Part shown: one piece after another, positions 10,737 to 24,129 of the stretch | How the letters are laid out: each line of letters opens with the position of its first letter | Position numbering within the stretch: position 1 is the stretch's first letter | Assembly: GCA_026874595.1 (NCBI GenBank) | Contig: CM049309.1 | Location: 71,036,926 to 71,100,925, forward strand | Direction: 5' to 3' | DNA length: 64,000 nucleotides | Source of the DNA: Sipunculus nudus | Taxonomy: Eukaryota > Annelida > Sipuncula > Golfingiida > Sipunculidae | Made by a program: the position numbers and the translations under genes | The notes under the pieces: generated by a model | Seen by the model: the letters and a program-made list of their open reading frames with translations, nothing else | Told to the model about the DNA's origin: nothing | Databases searched by the model: none

Positions 10737-10797
<61 letters not shown>

Positions 10798-11655
10798 TTA
10801 ACATTAACTTATCGTTCTTCCAGATAGCATGATCAAAGAAGCTATATATTTGTCAGCATTTTTTCAGAAAGGCATAAATGTGTTATGTTGTTGACACAAT
10901 TTATATAGCATATAAAAATTTGTTCTTTTTAGGACAGACCATCAGTGCTGCGACAATATAACTTCCATGGCTGTTTAAAGAGAAAGATGAACAGCTGTTT
11001 GTCCTGAATAAGGTAGGTGTGGTCTGCATTATTGGATATGTCTCATTATTCCTTCAAAATTGAAATTTTTTTTATTAAAATTTAAACTTCAAGCACAGGC
11101 ATGTTTTACAATGAAAGAGGTTTAATCTGGATCATTTATTTATTGTTGCTTGGTTATATTTTGTTTAAACAGTTTTACCAGGTAATACATAGATTGTAAA
11201 TATAACATTGTATCCCATCTGTGTCGCATATATAAGTATGATGAGACATTGATCACAGTGAGTTACAGTACAATGACCACAGATTTCCATTTTCAGATTG
11301 CTTACTTATTGTTTCCTTCTTTCTTTTTCAGGTTGATGCCAAACTGACGCCGTGTGTACTGTTTAAGGATCGTCAGGAAGGGAATCCATTGACTACCAAG
11401 AGGGCATCAATCCTGGTAGATCGCGTCATGGTCGTGGACGAGGATCCAACTATGGACGCGACAATAACCTAATGTTGTGACATAGGGTTGTACTTTATGT
11501 TTAGTACAGTTTATCCTAAGGGACTGACAAACACGTAGCAATTTCTCCATGCGCAGGTGTTGAACCTGCCAGATCCACCCAAAACACAAAGGCCAACAGT
11601 CGTAAGGGTCTGTGGGGCCCTAGGATTGTGAATAAAGGGCAAAGGCGACAAAAGT
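9857..11655. other. Intergenic, with (AT)n tracts; no supported gene
   Basis: It contains (AT)n at 10389-10413 followed by a G-run, and (AT)n at 10742-10793. Two exon-like stretches bounded by AG/GT (10933-11019 and about 11332-11470) were examined. The first has a stop in every frame, so they do not form a coding unit. Confidence 0.5.
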
Positions 11656-14075
11656 AAACAAGGCCTACAGGCCTAATGCGAACCTGTGCATATGGATATA
11701 CACCAATGCTGAACCACTACTTTTCATATATATGAACAATGCAAGTACTAAACATTTTGAACAAGAAACAATACACAAACAGCATTGCTGAAATTCTGGC
11801 ATGGGTGCACACAACACAAAAATTATTGTAGGTGGCACCACCAGTCTTGTATACAACAAAGCTATTTGACATGTACACATATGCCCAATTTCAGGCTGAT
11901 ATATCAAATTCTTCTGTAGAATTAAGCAGGCAAATACACTTTGCAAAAGTCATTGTAGATGGCGACACCTGTCTTGTGAACGTGAAAGCCATAAAAACAC
12001 ATAGACAGGTCAGAATATCAGGCCAATACATCAAACTTACCTTGAGTCTGATGCACCGGGCTGACCAGGCTTAGGTGAGAAAGGCTGTTGCCTCGAGTGT
12101 ACTGTGACAAATTACTGGCTCAGGCTACTGCACTGAGTGAACTCTTGACCTGCACCTGGCTAGACTGAGTGAATTTTTGACCTGTTGCATAATCTGAAAC
12201 AGTTGTCAGTCTGCCAAAGCTATAAATAAATCCAGGCTGACCTTTTGCCTATTGCCAAATCTGAAATAGTAGCCACACAATTGCATAAGCTCACAGATTG
12301 GCTCCATATGCAGCCCTGAGGGGCATGACACCCATGAGGTGATCACATGATACTCATGAGGTGATCAAATGCTACCCATGAGATGATCACATGCTGCCCA
12401 TGAGGTGATCACATGCCTTGTGCTTGGCTGCACTGACTGAACTGTTGACCTATATTTGGCTGCACTGAATGAACTCTTGATATGTTGCCAAATCTGAAAC
12501 AGTTGGCAGTTTCTCATCCTATTCAAGAAACGTACACAATCTTGGCCTGTTATGTAACTCTGCTAAAATTTATCCAACACAAACCATTTGAACAAACTTG
12601 AGAGGGCTCGCCTCTGGGATCATTTCTGTAAAATTTGGACAATTTGGCTGGACTGTTTACAAGAAGAAGACTTTTACAAGTTTTTTCAGCCTTTTCCTTG
12701 TAAAATCTAAGTAAATGCAGACAGCAAAAATAAGATGAATCCATCAACATTTGATATGTGACAGATAATTGCATAACATTTGGGGATGGTAGCTCCTGCT
12801 ATTCCTGAGAAATTATGACTTAGTGTACAGATGATATGTAATATCATAAATCTACATTTTTTAAAAGCTTTTAAAAACATTCTTGTCAATATTTTCCATA
12901 GATAACCTGAAATCTAAATGTCTAGAGGCATGATGTAATGGATGCTGATAAAGTGGTGCTAGGCTAAATGTATCTGCTTCACACAGCTAACATATTTGGT
13001 AAAATGACTCAATTCAATCTTTATTATTCAGCCAAATTCATTTTTTGGAACCATAAAAGACAATTATTATAAGAATGAATCAGGGAATTATTCTTGCAAA
13101 ATATTAAACAAACTGGCCTCAGTATCATCATCAGTCGAAAAACGTTTTGTAGGTTTATAACTTATATGGGAAAATACAACAAAATGGCAAAGTTCAGCTT
13201 CCCATAACTCAGCCAAAAATCATTGAATCAAAACCATTTGAACAAACTTGAATTATCAACATCTAAGGATAATTTATGTGTGAGATTAAAGAATTTGGCC
13301 CAGTGGTTGTTGAGAAAAAGATTTTTGTAGCCACTAAGCTAAAATTGGCTGTTATGGCATATGACTAAATTCAGCTCCCCATAACTCAGCCAAAAGTCAC
13401 TGAACTGAGACCATTTGAACAAACTTGAATTATCAACATCTAAGGATAATTAATGTGTTAGATTTAAGAATTTGGCCCAGTGGTTTTTGAGAAGAAGATC
13501 TTTGTAGCCACTTAACTAAAATGGGCTGTTATGGCATATGACTAAATTCAGCTTCCCATAACTTAGCCAAAAGTCACTGAACTGAGACCATTTGAACAAA
13601 CTTCAGAAATCACTACCCTAGGATCATTTCTGTGCGATATTAAACAATTTGGCCATTTCGTTTCAGAGGAAAAGTTATTTGTAGCTGTCAGTGTGATACG
13701 GGCACTGATGACCCCGTACAAAAAAGGCCGATGCAGGTGGCGCCACCAATACCTCAATTTCAGATATGACTCATGTGACCAACATTGGCATAAAATTTGG
13801 TGATGATAGCTCCAGCCGTTTTTGAGATTTAAATTTTAATATGCTTTTTTGCACGGTTAACAAAGTTCAACCTCCTGTAACTCAGCCAAAAATCTCCGAA
13901 CTGGAACCATTCGAACAAACTTGAGAAAGATTGTTCCAGGGATCATTTCTGTGAAATATTGTACAATTTGGCTGGACAGTTTCAGAGAAGAAGATTTTTA
14001 AAGTTTTTTTAGCTTTTTCCCTATAAAATCTAAGAAAATGCAGTTAGAAAAAAATTAAAACAAAATCCTTGTCTT
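11656..14075 (+). repeat. Interspersed modular repeat, family A, copy 1 (~2.4 kb)
   Basis: It is collinear, with indels, with 39014-41330. Shared landmarks are AAGGCCTACAGGCCTAATGC near the left end, GGTGGC(A/G)CCACC palindromes, a ~177 bp module repeated in tandem at about 13204, 13381 and 13558 (each starting near ATAACT(C/T)AGCC), and an AT-rich end around GAAAATGCAGTTAG. There is no coding capacity. The modular make-up recalls non-autonomous Helitron-like elements of bivalves (inference only). Confidence 0.75.
12331..12417. repeat. 22 bp tandem repeat x4 inside family A copy 1
   Basis: Four units of the form CCCATGAGGTGATCACATG plus 3 bases run head to tail. Most units contain the 8 bp palindrome GTGATCAC. 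The array is not seen in copy 2 at 39 kb. Confidence 0.85.
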
Positions 14076-14569
14076 GTAAATTACATGCAATGGATCCGTT
14101 GCATGTGTCGTGGATTATATTACTGCATACATTGTATGGACATCAGATTCAATATATGTTACTTAGGACTGACCGAGTATGAAGAATGGACATTATCCCG
14201 TACTGTTTGAAAGAGTCGTTTGCGATTTTAAGATATGCAATATCATTAATCCATGCCTTATGGTTATCGTTATATAATTATTTACAGTTGTAAATGTTAT
14301 GCAAATTAAAATGTTTTAACATGGAGCACGTTTATTTTTTTCTATTAACAATCAGAGCATATTTTAACCGCAACAAACACAGCAGAAGAACAGCCTTTTA
14401 CATTAAAGCAATGAAATGAAGTTGATCCTAAGAAATATTTTGCCAAATATTTTGCATGAATTGCCCAACTGTGCTTCTCCACCACATAGCTGCTTTATCT
14501 TAATATCACCATCACATCACAACATAAAGTAATACCCTCAATGCATAAAATCCGATTGGTTCAGGTAAA

Positions 14570-14875
14570 GAGAACCCATATCCGAAAGAATATTTCGTAA
14601 TTCCAGAAAGAACCTTTCAGTAGGGTTACAAGAAACATCGATTGTTAGGGTTATACATAGAACCCTTGGGGTTCCATGAAGGACCATAAGAGAGGGTTCT
14701 ATGAAGAACCCTGACGAACCTTTCAGTTGGGTTCTAAGAATCACCCATTGTTAGGGTTATATATGGAACCCTTTGGGGTTCAGAGGGTTCCACCTGGAAC
14801 CTTTAAGGGTTCCTCACTGGATCCACTCTAAAGAACCCTTAAGGGTTCAACATGTAACCCTTTTTTCTTAGAGTG
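14570..14875 (-). mobile_element. MITE terminus, CACTCTAAG family (right-facing end)
   Basis: It is rich in GGTTC/GAACC words like 9068-9255 and ends ACCCTTTTTTCTTAGAGTG, the exact inverse of the left terminus at 9068. A further CACTCTAAAGAACCC at 14824 makes the last 52 bp a small inverted-repeat unit by itself. Confidence 0.65.
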
Positions 14876-16010
14876 TGAGAACCATACTCTTTTTTTTGTG
14901 AAAAATAAAAGATCGCCCGCCGCACTGGATTCTGAAAAAAAGTGTCTGGGAACGATAACCTTGGCCTAAAGGTTCTTGATGAATTTGCATATGGTCTTCT
15001 ATCCCATATAATCTCAATTTTTTAAAATGATTTTTTATTTGGGGGGGGGGCGGAGGAGGGGGTTGATCACTTTTTACATTTCTGGGGAAATGAATTCGGG
15101 GCATTTAGGTTATAGCAGTAGAAGAATTAAAACAAACGAAAAAAAAAACACAAAAGTCTTGTCCCGTTTTTTATTATCCTTAAAAATTTAAAAGTATATT
15201 CTATGTTTCCGTTGGTTTTTGGCAAGAAATGAAACTCACAAGAAATATAATTATGTGTTCAGACAATCGTAATTAACATAAGCTGTTCCATTTGTACGAG
15301 CAAAGATCATTGGTATAACATTCTTGCATGAAAACATTAATCTATAAAGTATAAGTAGCAGTCGGCTTACATCATCTATTTAATGCAAGCTTAACTTTAA
15401 GATTCAGATTACAGAATGATGATAAACTATTCTGATATTTTTATGATATCATATGGAATATTGGATGTCTGTCGCTGAATATACTTTATTTCATTTCCGA
15501 AGCTGAATGTACATGATTGATTGGAGCCCATTTTTATTACGGATAACTGTATAAACCACTACGGTTGGAGGCCTGCTTAACCAATACTTATTTTGCTGAG
15601 ACCGTGATCCAAAATAAGTTTAGAGATGCGCACAAGCTAACAAAATGACATATATCTTAATTAGAAAACATATGCCTTGAATGTAATTAAAATTAAAGTT
15701 TTTCTATATTATTACTATTGTATTATTACAAAAACAATAAAACAATATCAAATTGTTAATTTTATAATAAAAAGGATCGATATGGAGAAAGTCAATATTA
15801 AGGTTGAGGAGCACTTACAAAAGTCATTTTAATTACACTTACAGCTTATTGGCACATTGTGATAAAAAATCGCTAATGTTATAGTCCACTATTTTGACCC
15901 GACCTTGATTTCCGATTCCTAAGGCCAAGCATTGGTCATTATGCGCAGTTTGATATTAACTACAATTCCTTTAATAAACTAGAATACGGGTAGTCGACAA
16001 GCGACTACGT
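14876..16010. other. Intergenic, nothing recognised
   Basis: AT-rich single-copy-looking sequence with a G-run near 15042-15051. No coding or structural signal was noticed. Confidence 0.5.
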
Positions 16011-16850
16011 GTATCCGCCAAAATCAGAGAAGGACGGGTGAAGTGAGGCATGGATTGAGTGGCAAGGGGAAACACACATCACTTAAACATGATTGTAGGT
16101 GGCGCCACCTGTTATTTGAACGAGAAACTATCCAAGATGTATACACATGCAAAATTTCATGTGGAAAAGTCAAACCACTGCAGAAATATGAGTGATTTTA
16201 TACCACAGCAGACAAACAGATGGACGCTGTGCAAAAATGGCTGCCGGTGGTACCACCATTTTTGTGTATGTTATAAAGATATCCAAGGGCTATATTTGTG
16301 TAAATCTTTTTTCCTGATTGGTCAAACGAGTCCGGAGATATGAGCTTGGATGTCTGCAGTGTTAACTTGAAGGTAAGTGGCGCCACCTGTCATAAAATCA
16401 AGAAAGCTATCTAGGATGTATACGCATGCCGAATTTCAGGTGAATTAGTCAAACCACTGCAGAGATATGAGTGATTTTAACCTAAGGCAGACAAACAGAT
16501 GGACGCTGTGCAAAAATGGTTGCAGGTGGCGCCACCTTTTTTGTGGATGTTATAAAGATATCCCAGGGCTACATTTGTGTAAAAAAAATTTTCCTGATCG
16601 GTCAAACCGTTCCGAGATATGTGGGTTTATGTGTGGAAACAGACGCACAAACGGACGCTGGGCAGAGAGGAAAGGTCAGAGGTCAAGGTCACTTGGTTAG
16701 GCACCAGTTCACATGTGACCCGATAATTTGTGTAAGTTTCGGAAAAATCCGTCCAGTAGTCTCAGAGGAGTTCTCCGGAAACGAACGCGGCGGCGGCGGC
16801 GGAACCCGGTCAAAAACATAGTATCCGCAAAACTTCGTTTTGGCGGATAC
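16011..16850. mobile_element. 840 bp element with GTATCCGCC inverted ends and internal duplication
   Basis: It starts GTATCCGCCAAAA and ends TTTTGGCGGATAC, inverted termini of 13 bp. The right end is also a hairpin at 16821-16850, GTATCCGCAAAAC against GTTTTGGCGGATAC. Internally a ~279 bp unit is duplicated in tandem (about 16085-16363 and 16364-16642). Each unit carries a palindrome of GGTGGCGCCACC type and the word GACAAACAGATGGACGCTGT. Modules resemble family A. No protein is encoded. Confidence 0.7.
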
Positions 16851-17661
16851 AATTAGCTTTGATTCACTGCCCAATCCATTTGTTATGAATCACTGCATAA
16901 CAAAAAATAAGTGTTTAGAAACCGATAAGCGGGCGGGAGCTATATTATAAATACCCCTTTAACTCATATGACTAAAGATTACCATTGCTTTAAGTCAATA
17001 AAAACATTATGTATCCATCACCGAAAATGTTAAAGCGTACAAAAACGTGTTATAACATGTGCATTTCTTCACGCAATTTTTTCACTGTGGCTGAATACAA
17101 TCGTCTCCCGGCACACGGACTTTGTGTTTCCAATTCACCTGTTGTATACGTGCTTATTGTTCTGTATGCATTAGTAAACACGGTCCAGAGTTTTTGTTTA
17201 CCATAACAAGACTGCATGACCAGAGGTCCGATCCTGTGCATACACAACTGCCAAACAAGGAGAAGTGAAATGAAAGAAGAGACATCGAAATAAAACCAGT
17301 TGGATGCTTGAAAAATCTGGATTTTATGAGGTAACGAGGTACGGCCACCAGGTGGCGTGCCCGCTATGTTTATAAATAGTTTGCACCACTGATCTCGCCT
17401 GGTGAAAGCTTCTGACCACCTGTGTACAGGGGTATAAGCAAACGGACTAGAATGGTATATTTAGAGATACTTGACATTTTAAGGAGAGAAAAAAAACAAT
17501 ATATGTGTATGAAGTGTTTAAAATACTATGTGTAAAGGATTATTTAAATTTCGTTATGTGAGTAGTTTGTGAATTTTTAACAATTTGTTCCTTAAGAATT
17601 TAAGGGTGATTCTACATAAAACGACCCAATTAAAAAAAACCCTAGCATTCACAGTGCCCTA

Positions 17662-17717
<56 letters not shown>

Positions 17718-19925
17718 TCTGTCTTGTGCTTTCGGGATTCAATTTTATATCTTATTTTCTGTTTATTTTGAGCCTATTTATTTAGTGAAGTAATACCTAA
17801 AATACTTCAAATCTATCTTTAATTGGTTCGTAGGTCAAGAAAAAATACCTAATGCCATGTCATAATAATGACAGATAATCCTCTTATTTTGTATAAAAAT
17901 GATACAGCCCAAGGAATTTTTTTCACTCATCATGTATTATATAATCGGTCCTTTAAAACTTTCACAAGTTTCTAAAAATCTTCTATTTTTTTCCCACTTT
18001 TATTGTGATTAAAGTGGGTGTCCCCTGATTTTTTTCAACACCGATATAAAGATAATTTGATCGTCATGACAATATGTTGATTGATAACTCCTCGTTTAAA
18101 ACCCACCTAAGTTGAAGTAACGTCAAAGAAAGACTTCATAAAAACCATTAATATCGGTATGTTTGTCATTTTTTACCAGGAATTTCCATAATTGTGTAAA
18201 ATTGTCCGCTTATTTATTGCTTATCAACACCGTTACTTATATTTCTAAAAAAAATATCGAAGTAAAGGAATGCTTTTCTTAGTTTTGCAATCAAGCTCAC
18301 ACTATCAACAAATAAATATACTGAGTACAAGAAAGATTGAAGGAGTAATTATTTTTTTTATTTAAAATCATATCTTTTTTCAACACCATTATACATCAGC
18401 CCCGTTATTTTTCACTTTTAACGGTGGTGAACGTGGACGATTGGTGTTGAATCAAAAAGGTGACATATTGGATGTAACATCTAAATTCTACAAAATTGCA
18501 ATGTTATTCAGAATTTCATCGTTTTATAGGGATCAATGTGCAATGTATTTTTAAATATTAAAATTTTAAAATATTATAAAAGCAGTCTGAATGCTTTCAG
18601 TTAAAGTTTTTTCCAATCATAACATTTCTTGTAATTCAACACCGGTACCCTTCTTCAACATTATAAAAATAGGCATTATATCAAGAAAAATGACTTAAAA
18701 CCTTTTAGATAATGTTTATATGTCCCACATTTTATTTTACCGCGGTAGTTTGCTATACTTTCCTTCTATTTATTGCATTATACCTTCTGTGGGTTGCAGC
18801 TGTATTTTGTTTCAGGATTCAAACGTGACTCATAAAATTAAAAAAATATGTATTTTACAGGGTTAACATTTTTTTAATAAAATACTAAGTACATGTGAAC
18901 ATTTCTTATTTTTTCTAAATTCATTATGCGGGACTGTGAAATTTGCATCAAAATATCCAACTCAATCTTTCATAATTAATTCCAGGTACTTCTTTTAAGT
19001 CTGTAACGGTGTTGGTATTGATGATATATTGATTGGCATTAAATTAGCCAAAACTATACGTTTTCATGAAATAAAGTGCTCTGCTGAAATTAATTTCATA
19101 TATTTTACATGTTTTATTTCCTTTTGAGACTAGACTATAAAATAAATATTAAAATAGGTTATTTTTAGATGCTGTACCTGCTGAATGGGCCGCTTTTCGT
19201 AGAATTACCCATAGATGTGTTAAAAATAACTTATGCTCTAATAATGTTTACTTTGTTTAATGTTTCGGTCGAAGTTTATTGTAGTTTTTTAAAGCAATTA
19301 AAAACAGGCTGAATTAATTGTCAACACTGTAAAAAAATTGACACCATGTTTTAAGGCTTCATAGGAAGCTAGTTGAAGATCAAAAATTGCAGAGTGCCAT
19401 ATTTTTACAAACAAAATTTACTCAGAACGAATTTATTACGTATGCTCCTACACTAAAAGACCTATTACCAGATGAAACACTTCTTGACAAGGACCTATAT
19501 TTATTAAACTTTGGATTATTAGAGGTCTAATAACCAGGTGACAAAGTATCTTCCATGGCTTGAAATCAAACTCCTTGGATTTGTCGGAAAGGTTAAAATA
19601 TATCACAAACAAAGCATCACAACCAGTCTGCAGTTTTAAAATATTCCTATGCTCATTTAACCAATGACCTAGACCGTCATCGGTTAGCTGAAAATGCTGT
19701 AAAATATAGACTGTTAATACAATATTATCAATCATTATTTAAAAATATTACAAAATTAATTGGAAAACCGACTTGAACAGGCTGTGTGATAAAACACTTT
19801 CTTTCTGATATAGGGTCCCATAGTCCGACAACCCATTTGTCCGTAAACCCCTGAATTAAAGATTTGAGATTTATGATACGGCATTAGCAGTGCAATTAAA
19901 AAGGCTCATCCCATTAAACCAAAAA

Positions 19926-19956
<31 letters not shown>

Positions 19957-21851
19957 GTAAAAGGAACACTGTGACCCTGGAATTCCAATGTATTCAAATT
20001 AACATTTGTCCTGTGACTTTCAGTTTACCTTGGACACCATTCGCTTCACAAGTTTGAAAAAAATATGCCATTCTTTGTCACCAGAATGCCCAAACTGATA
20101 ATTGTACCGTGTTGAACACAGGTTTAGGAGCATTTCTTATTCATCCCCAAATCTTACAGGCACACCTTGCATGCATGCATTGTATAATCGAGGTCACACG
20201 GAATACAAGGCTATTAAAAGCGGCTGAAGTAATCCAGGGCTTAGACCGCCTAAACTCTTGGAAAATGCAACTCTGTACAACCATATTATGAACCTAAGCT
20301 ACAGAAACTCACTAATATATGTCCTCCATGGAGTTACTGTTAAGAAATCGTATATAAGTTTTGTTTTCTAGCTCCATCTTCTCATCACACTGTCTCCAGC
20401 TTTCTTCTAATACAAAAGAAAACGAAATATTTCACGCCAGACGAATCACAAAATTGTTAATATGATTCAAGCCTTTTTATCATTGTTTTTTGTATTTATC
20501 TGTCTAGACACAACGTCAGCAAGGCAGGTGTTTTAAACCTTCGTAATGCCTATAAATAGCTCACGCATTATATCATAAATAAATATAAAGCAAATCTGAA
20601 GACGATTTTTTAAACCCCTGAGTCAGTGTGAAGGACATCTGTCTGCAAGTTACATTAACGCTTGCTCCTCATTTACATATAAATAGTTAAAGCCCGTTCC
20701 ACTTGGTGTGACAACGGACATTTCCTGGCATTTTTAAAATTTGGCAGATACCCGGGCGTAAAGTCCCTTGATCCGAAAGGTGCCTACAATCTAACCCCCC
20801 CCCCCCCCCCACACACACACCCCTTTAGAAGCCGGAAAAACGGTCTGGAAGTGAAGGACCCCTGATAAATCTTGTGAACATGCAACAACGCCTATATCCG
20901 CAATGTACAGTTTTAAGGTAACTATATGTGTAGAAGGGGTGCTTTGTCTGAATGTGGGTTGTGTTAAAGGAGTTGACGTTGCACTCCCCCCCCCCCCTTC
21001 CTGCAATTATTTCGATCTAACACATACGGGAAATAGAAAAGCAAACGAGTAATACCGAAAACGGCACCAAAGCTATATCATACTGCACAATAAGAGTTTA
21101 CAATTTCAACAAATAAAAAATGTGGATGACGAGTCTGCAGTGCCGAGTCAATGTGACCAGAGGTCATTGGAAGCATCATATTTTCATTAATAATTCATTC
21201 GTAATATTCATATTATGAATAAGCTTATCAGGCCTTCATATAATAGCATATGATCCTGAGAAACAAACCCTTGCTCTCTTCTTAATTTACTCTAATATAA
21301 ATAATCTAGTATATTGTCCATGGTATATTTTATCGTGCAGTTGACTCCTATCTTGCAGTTGAATATGAAAATATGTAGTTGTAATTCTGGATTTGTGACC
21401 TTTTAAAATATAAAGTGATGTGACGTCATAGACTAAACTCCCCGCCATGTCCCACTCATAAGAGGCTCCTGTGTTAGACCTTTTAAAAATCTGCTAGGCT
21501 GATCTGAAATCTTATCTACATCAAGAGATCAAGAACTTTTATTGAGTACTGAACAATACTTTGGAAAATATGAGAACTGGTACTTTTGTTCATCAACTCA
21601 ACTTGGTCCCAATTCTGGTCATTTCCATTTCAAACATTTCAATTCAACTACAATTCATTTAAAAATTGACCCGAAGTGTGCTGACTGGTTAGAACCTGTG
21701 CTGCATCACAGGCGCTTGAATTGCTCTCAGTGTAGCATACTACTTATCTGATATTTTCCTAGCGTTTTTCACACTATATGGCCCATCTCATTAATATTTA
21801 CTTAATATTTGGGACCTATTTCGATATCTGACGTCTATTAACTAACGCTAT
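16851..21851. other. Intergenic AT-rich sequence with (AT)n and a TCAACACC motif cluster
   Basis: It contains (AT)n at 17666-17715, a spaced motif cluster at 18035-19330, a short TACATA repeat near 19928-19955 and C-runs at about 20794-20812 and 20986-20997. Open frames here are short and unrelated to families I recognise. Confidence 0.5.
17666..17715. repeat. (AT)n microsatellite
   Basis: About 50 bp of uninterrupted alternating AT. Confidence 0.95.
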
Positions 21852-22010
21852 CAGAAGCGGATCCAGGGGTCCTGAACCCCCCCCCCCCCCCTCCCTTTCA
21901 GCCGCCACAACCTTTTTTAAGGGTTTCAGACCCCAATTTCCGGCCCTTGCGACCTTTCTCTATGGTTTTGCCATAAGTCCTCCTTTTCCGAAATCCTGGA
22001 TCCGCCCCTG
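21852..22010. mobile_element. hAT-like MITE, CAGGGGCGGATCC family, copy 2
   Basis: The ends CAGAAGCGGATCCAGG and CCTGGATCCGCCCCTG are inverted repeats enclosing 159 bp with a C-run. Right-terminal CAGGGGCGGATCC matches a terminus I recall from hAT-type MITEs. The flanking 8-mers do not match, so no target duplication is claimed. Confidence 0.75.
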
Positions 22011-24129
22011 ATAATACTTAAACCTGTCATAAAAATGGACGAGAATGTACACAGAATGTTCGTTTTGGTTTTATCTTGTGTTTATATTATATGGGGGGGG
22101 GGGGGGGGGGGGAGGCCAAAGTTATCCAAACACATGCATCTAGGCCATCTGGTGGCAAGTCAAACGAACCAGAGTTTTGCAAAGGGCGTTTTGCAACTAC
22201 GTGTATAGTGACATTTCAACTTTCGCACGTATGCAAACAATTTCCTTCAATTACAGTTGTTTTGTTTTTCAACTTGGGCGCAAAAACTGTGTTTTCTAAC
22301 AGACTGTAGATAAAAGTGTCATACAATACAGAGTTTTTAATGTTTGACTTGGGGATGGGCTATAGCGAAACATTTTTATTAGTTTTTCTTTGCACAGAGC
22401 AAAGTCAGCACAAAATGTTAACTGAGATTCAGAAAAAAATAAATACACTGTATACTTAGTGATGAAAAGTAGATTTTCGATTTTCTTTACCTCTTTAAAC
22501 AAGCCACAATTTAATGGAACACACTTTATAATGCGCTATCATATTATGCACGATGAGTTAACTGCACGGACATTAACATTTACAACTTACATTTGCAACT
22601 CGTCATGTATAGCAAAGTTCAAGGCAAACCATGAATCATCGAGTGACGTTTACTCCGAACGGACCTAAATGTCACACATATTTGTCATCACTTGACTAAA
22701 TATCTGACCAAATCTTGTTCAAATGGTCTGGTTTCTTGTTATAACGGTCACGATTTGTGCCCCCTGCAAAGGTACTGATGGACGGATATAGGAGCCTCTC
22801 AAGGAGCGCCACAGTGTCTGTGTAAGAGACTAGGACAAATAGCTGCCCGGTTGGCGGGGTCATTTTAAATTTTAGGTGCTAAGATCAAGACCTCTGTTCA
22901 ATGGAACAATAGTGTGTGGTGAATAAAGAAGCGGCGAATGTGTGAATGTCATCTAGTACAATTAGCCATCTTGAAAAATAGTATATGAATAATACCTGTA
23001 ACGGGATTCAGTTGAGTACAGTTGGTTCATGGAGGCTCAAGTGAAAAGCAAAGTTATGCGATTCTCTGCATGTGGACATCACCTCAACAGAGGGGGTTCC
23101 GATAGATTTGTTGTTGGCAAATCATTGTATAACCCCAAGCCCTGATACATTGGAACCAGAGGGAAGTAACGCTTGATGATATTTGAACAGGTGTGCATAT
23201 AATAAATTAAAATGTTCATGCATGGTCGAGTATTTTCGTTTTTATATACTAAGTCATTTGAAATGTCATTTTAATTCTTCGAAAGGTGTATGGACGACAG
23301 TTACTCATAAATTATTCAAGAAAACAAGTTCAATTATTTAAAAGAAATTTTATTCATGAAATCCTTTTTCTCCTCATTAATGTAGGTAGAAACTGGAACC
23401 ATCTTGCCTACACTTGTGAATATCATTTAAAGAATATGGTTCAATTTACTATCCTTTATTTAATTTGATCACTCAATTACTTACAACCACCTTAACATTA
23501 TGAGAACATGTCTCCTCTTACATTCCCTAGGGGTTGAATAAATAAATAACGAGAGCATTGGATATTGTTTCAGTAATTTCAGATTTCTAATTTCTATTGA
23601 AATTTTAAATAAAAAATAAAAAATGTAATGATTTTCCTTCAGTTAACTGTATAATTTAGAGGAGAAAATAAACTTTTCATCAAACAGAAACTAAACTGAC
23701 TATACGCCGATTTTGGCCATGACCTATAGGGTGTAGAAATCTGTTAGGTATATAAATTCTTATCTAAATTGTTTGTTATATCCGTATGGGCTTGTATATC
23801 ATACTGCCGGGTATGAGTTCCATTTACATGGTGTCAAGACATGGTCTGATTGCATTGCGAAGATAGAACACGAGTATTTCTAGGTCCTTATGCAGATCAG
23901 ACGGATCCAGCGTCCGTTTTAAGGGGATTACCTCCATTTCCCCATATCCACCATATTTGTTGTAGTTTTCCTCTTTATATATCATGTGACAAATGTAAAG
24001 GGTTGGGGGAATGGAGGACTGCAGACACAAGATCTGACCAAATAATCCCTCTACACACATGGCCTTACTACCAGTCTGTGCCATAGCAGTGTCAGTGCAA
24101 GACGCCCAAACCACAGAAGCTGGACATGT
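22011..24129. other. Intergenic, nothing recognised
   Basis: A G-run lies at about 22083-22101, directly after ATAT. Short open frames on both strands around 23824-24174 show no recognisable similarity. Confidence 0.5.

Noticed and set aside
10933-11475. Two exon-like stretches with AG/GT borders, the second ending in a glycine-arginine-rich reading
   Set aside because: The first stretch has stops in every frame, and the glycine-arginine frame of the second is closed by a stop upstream. No homologous protein could be recognised.
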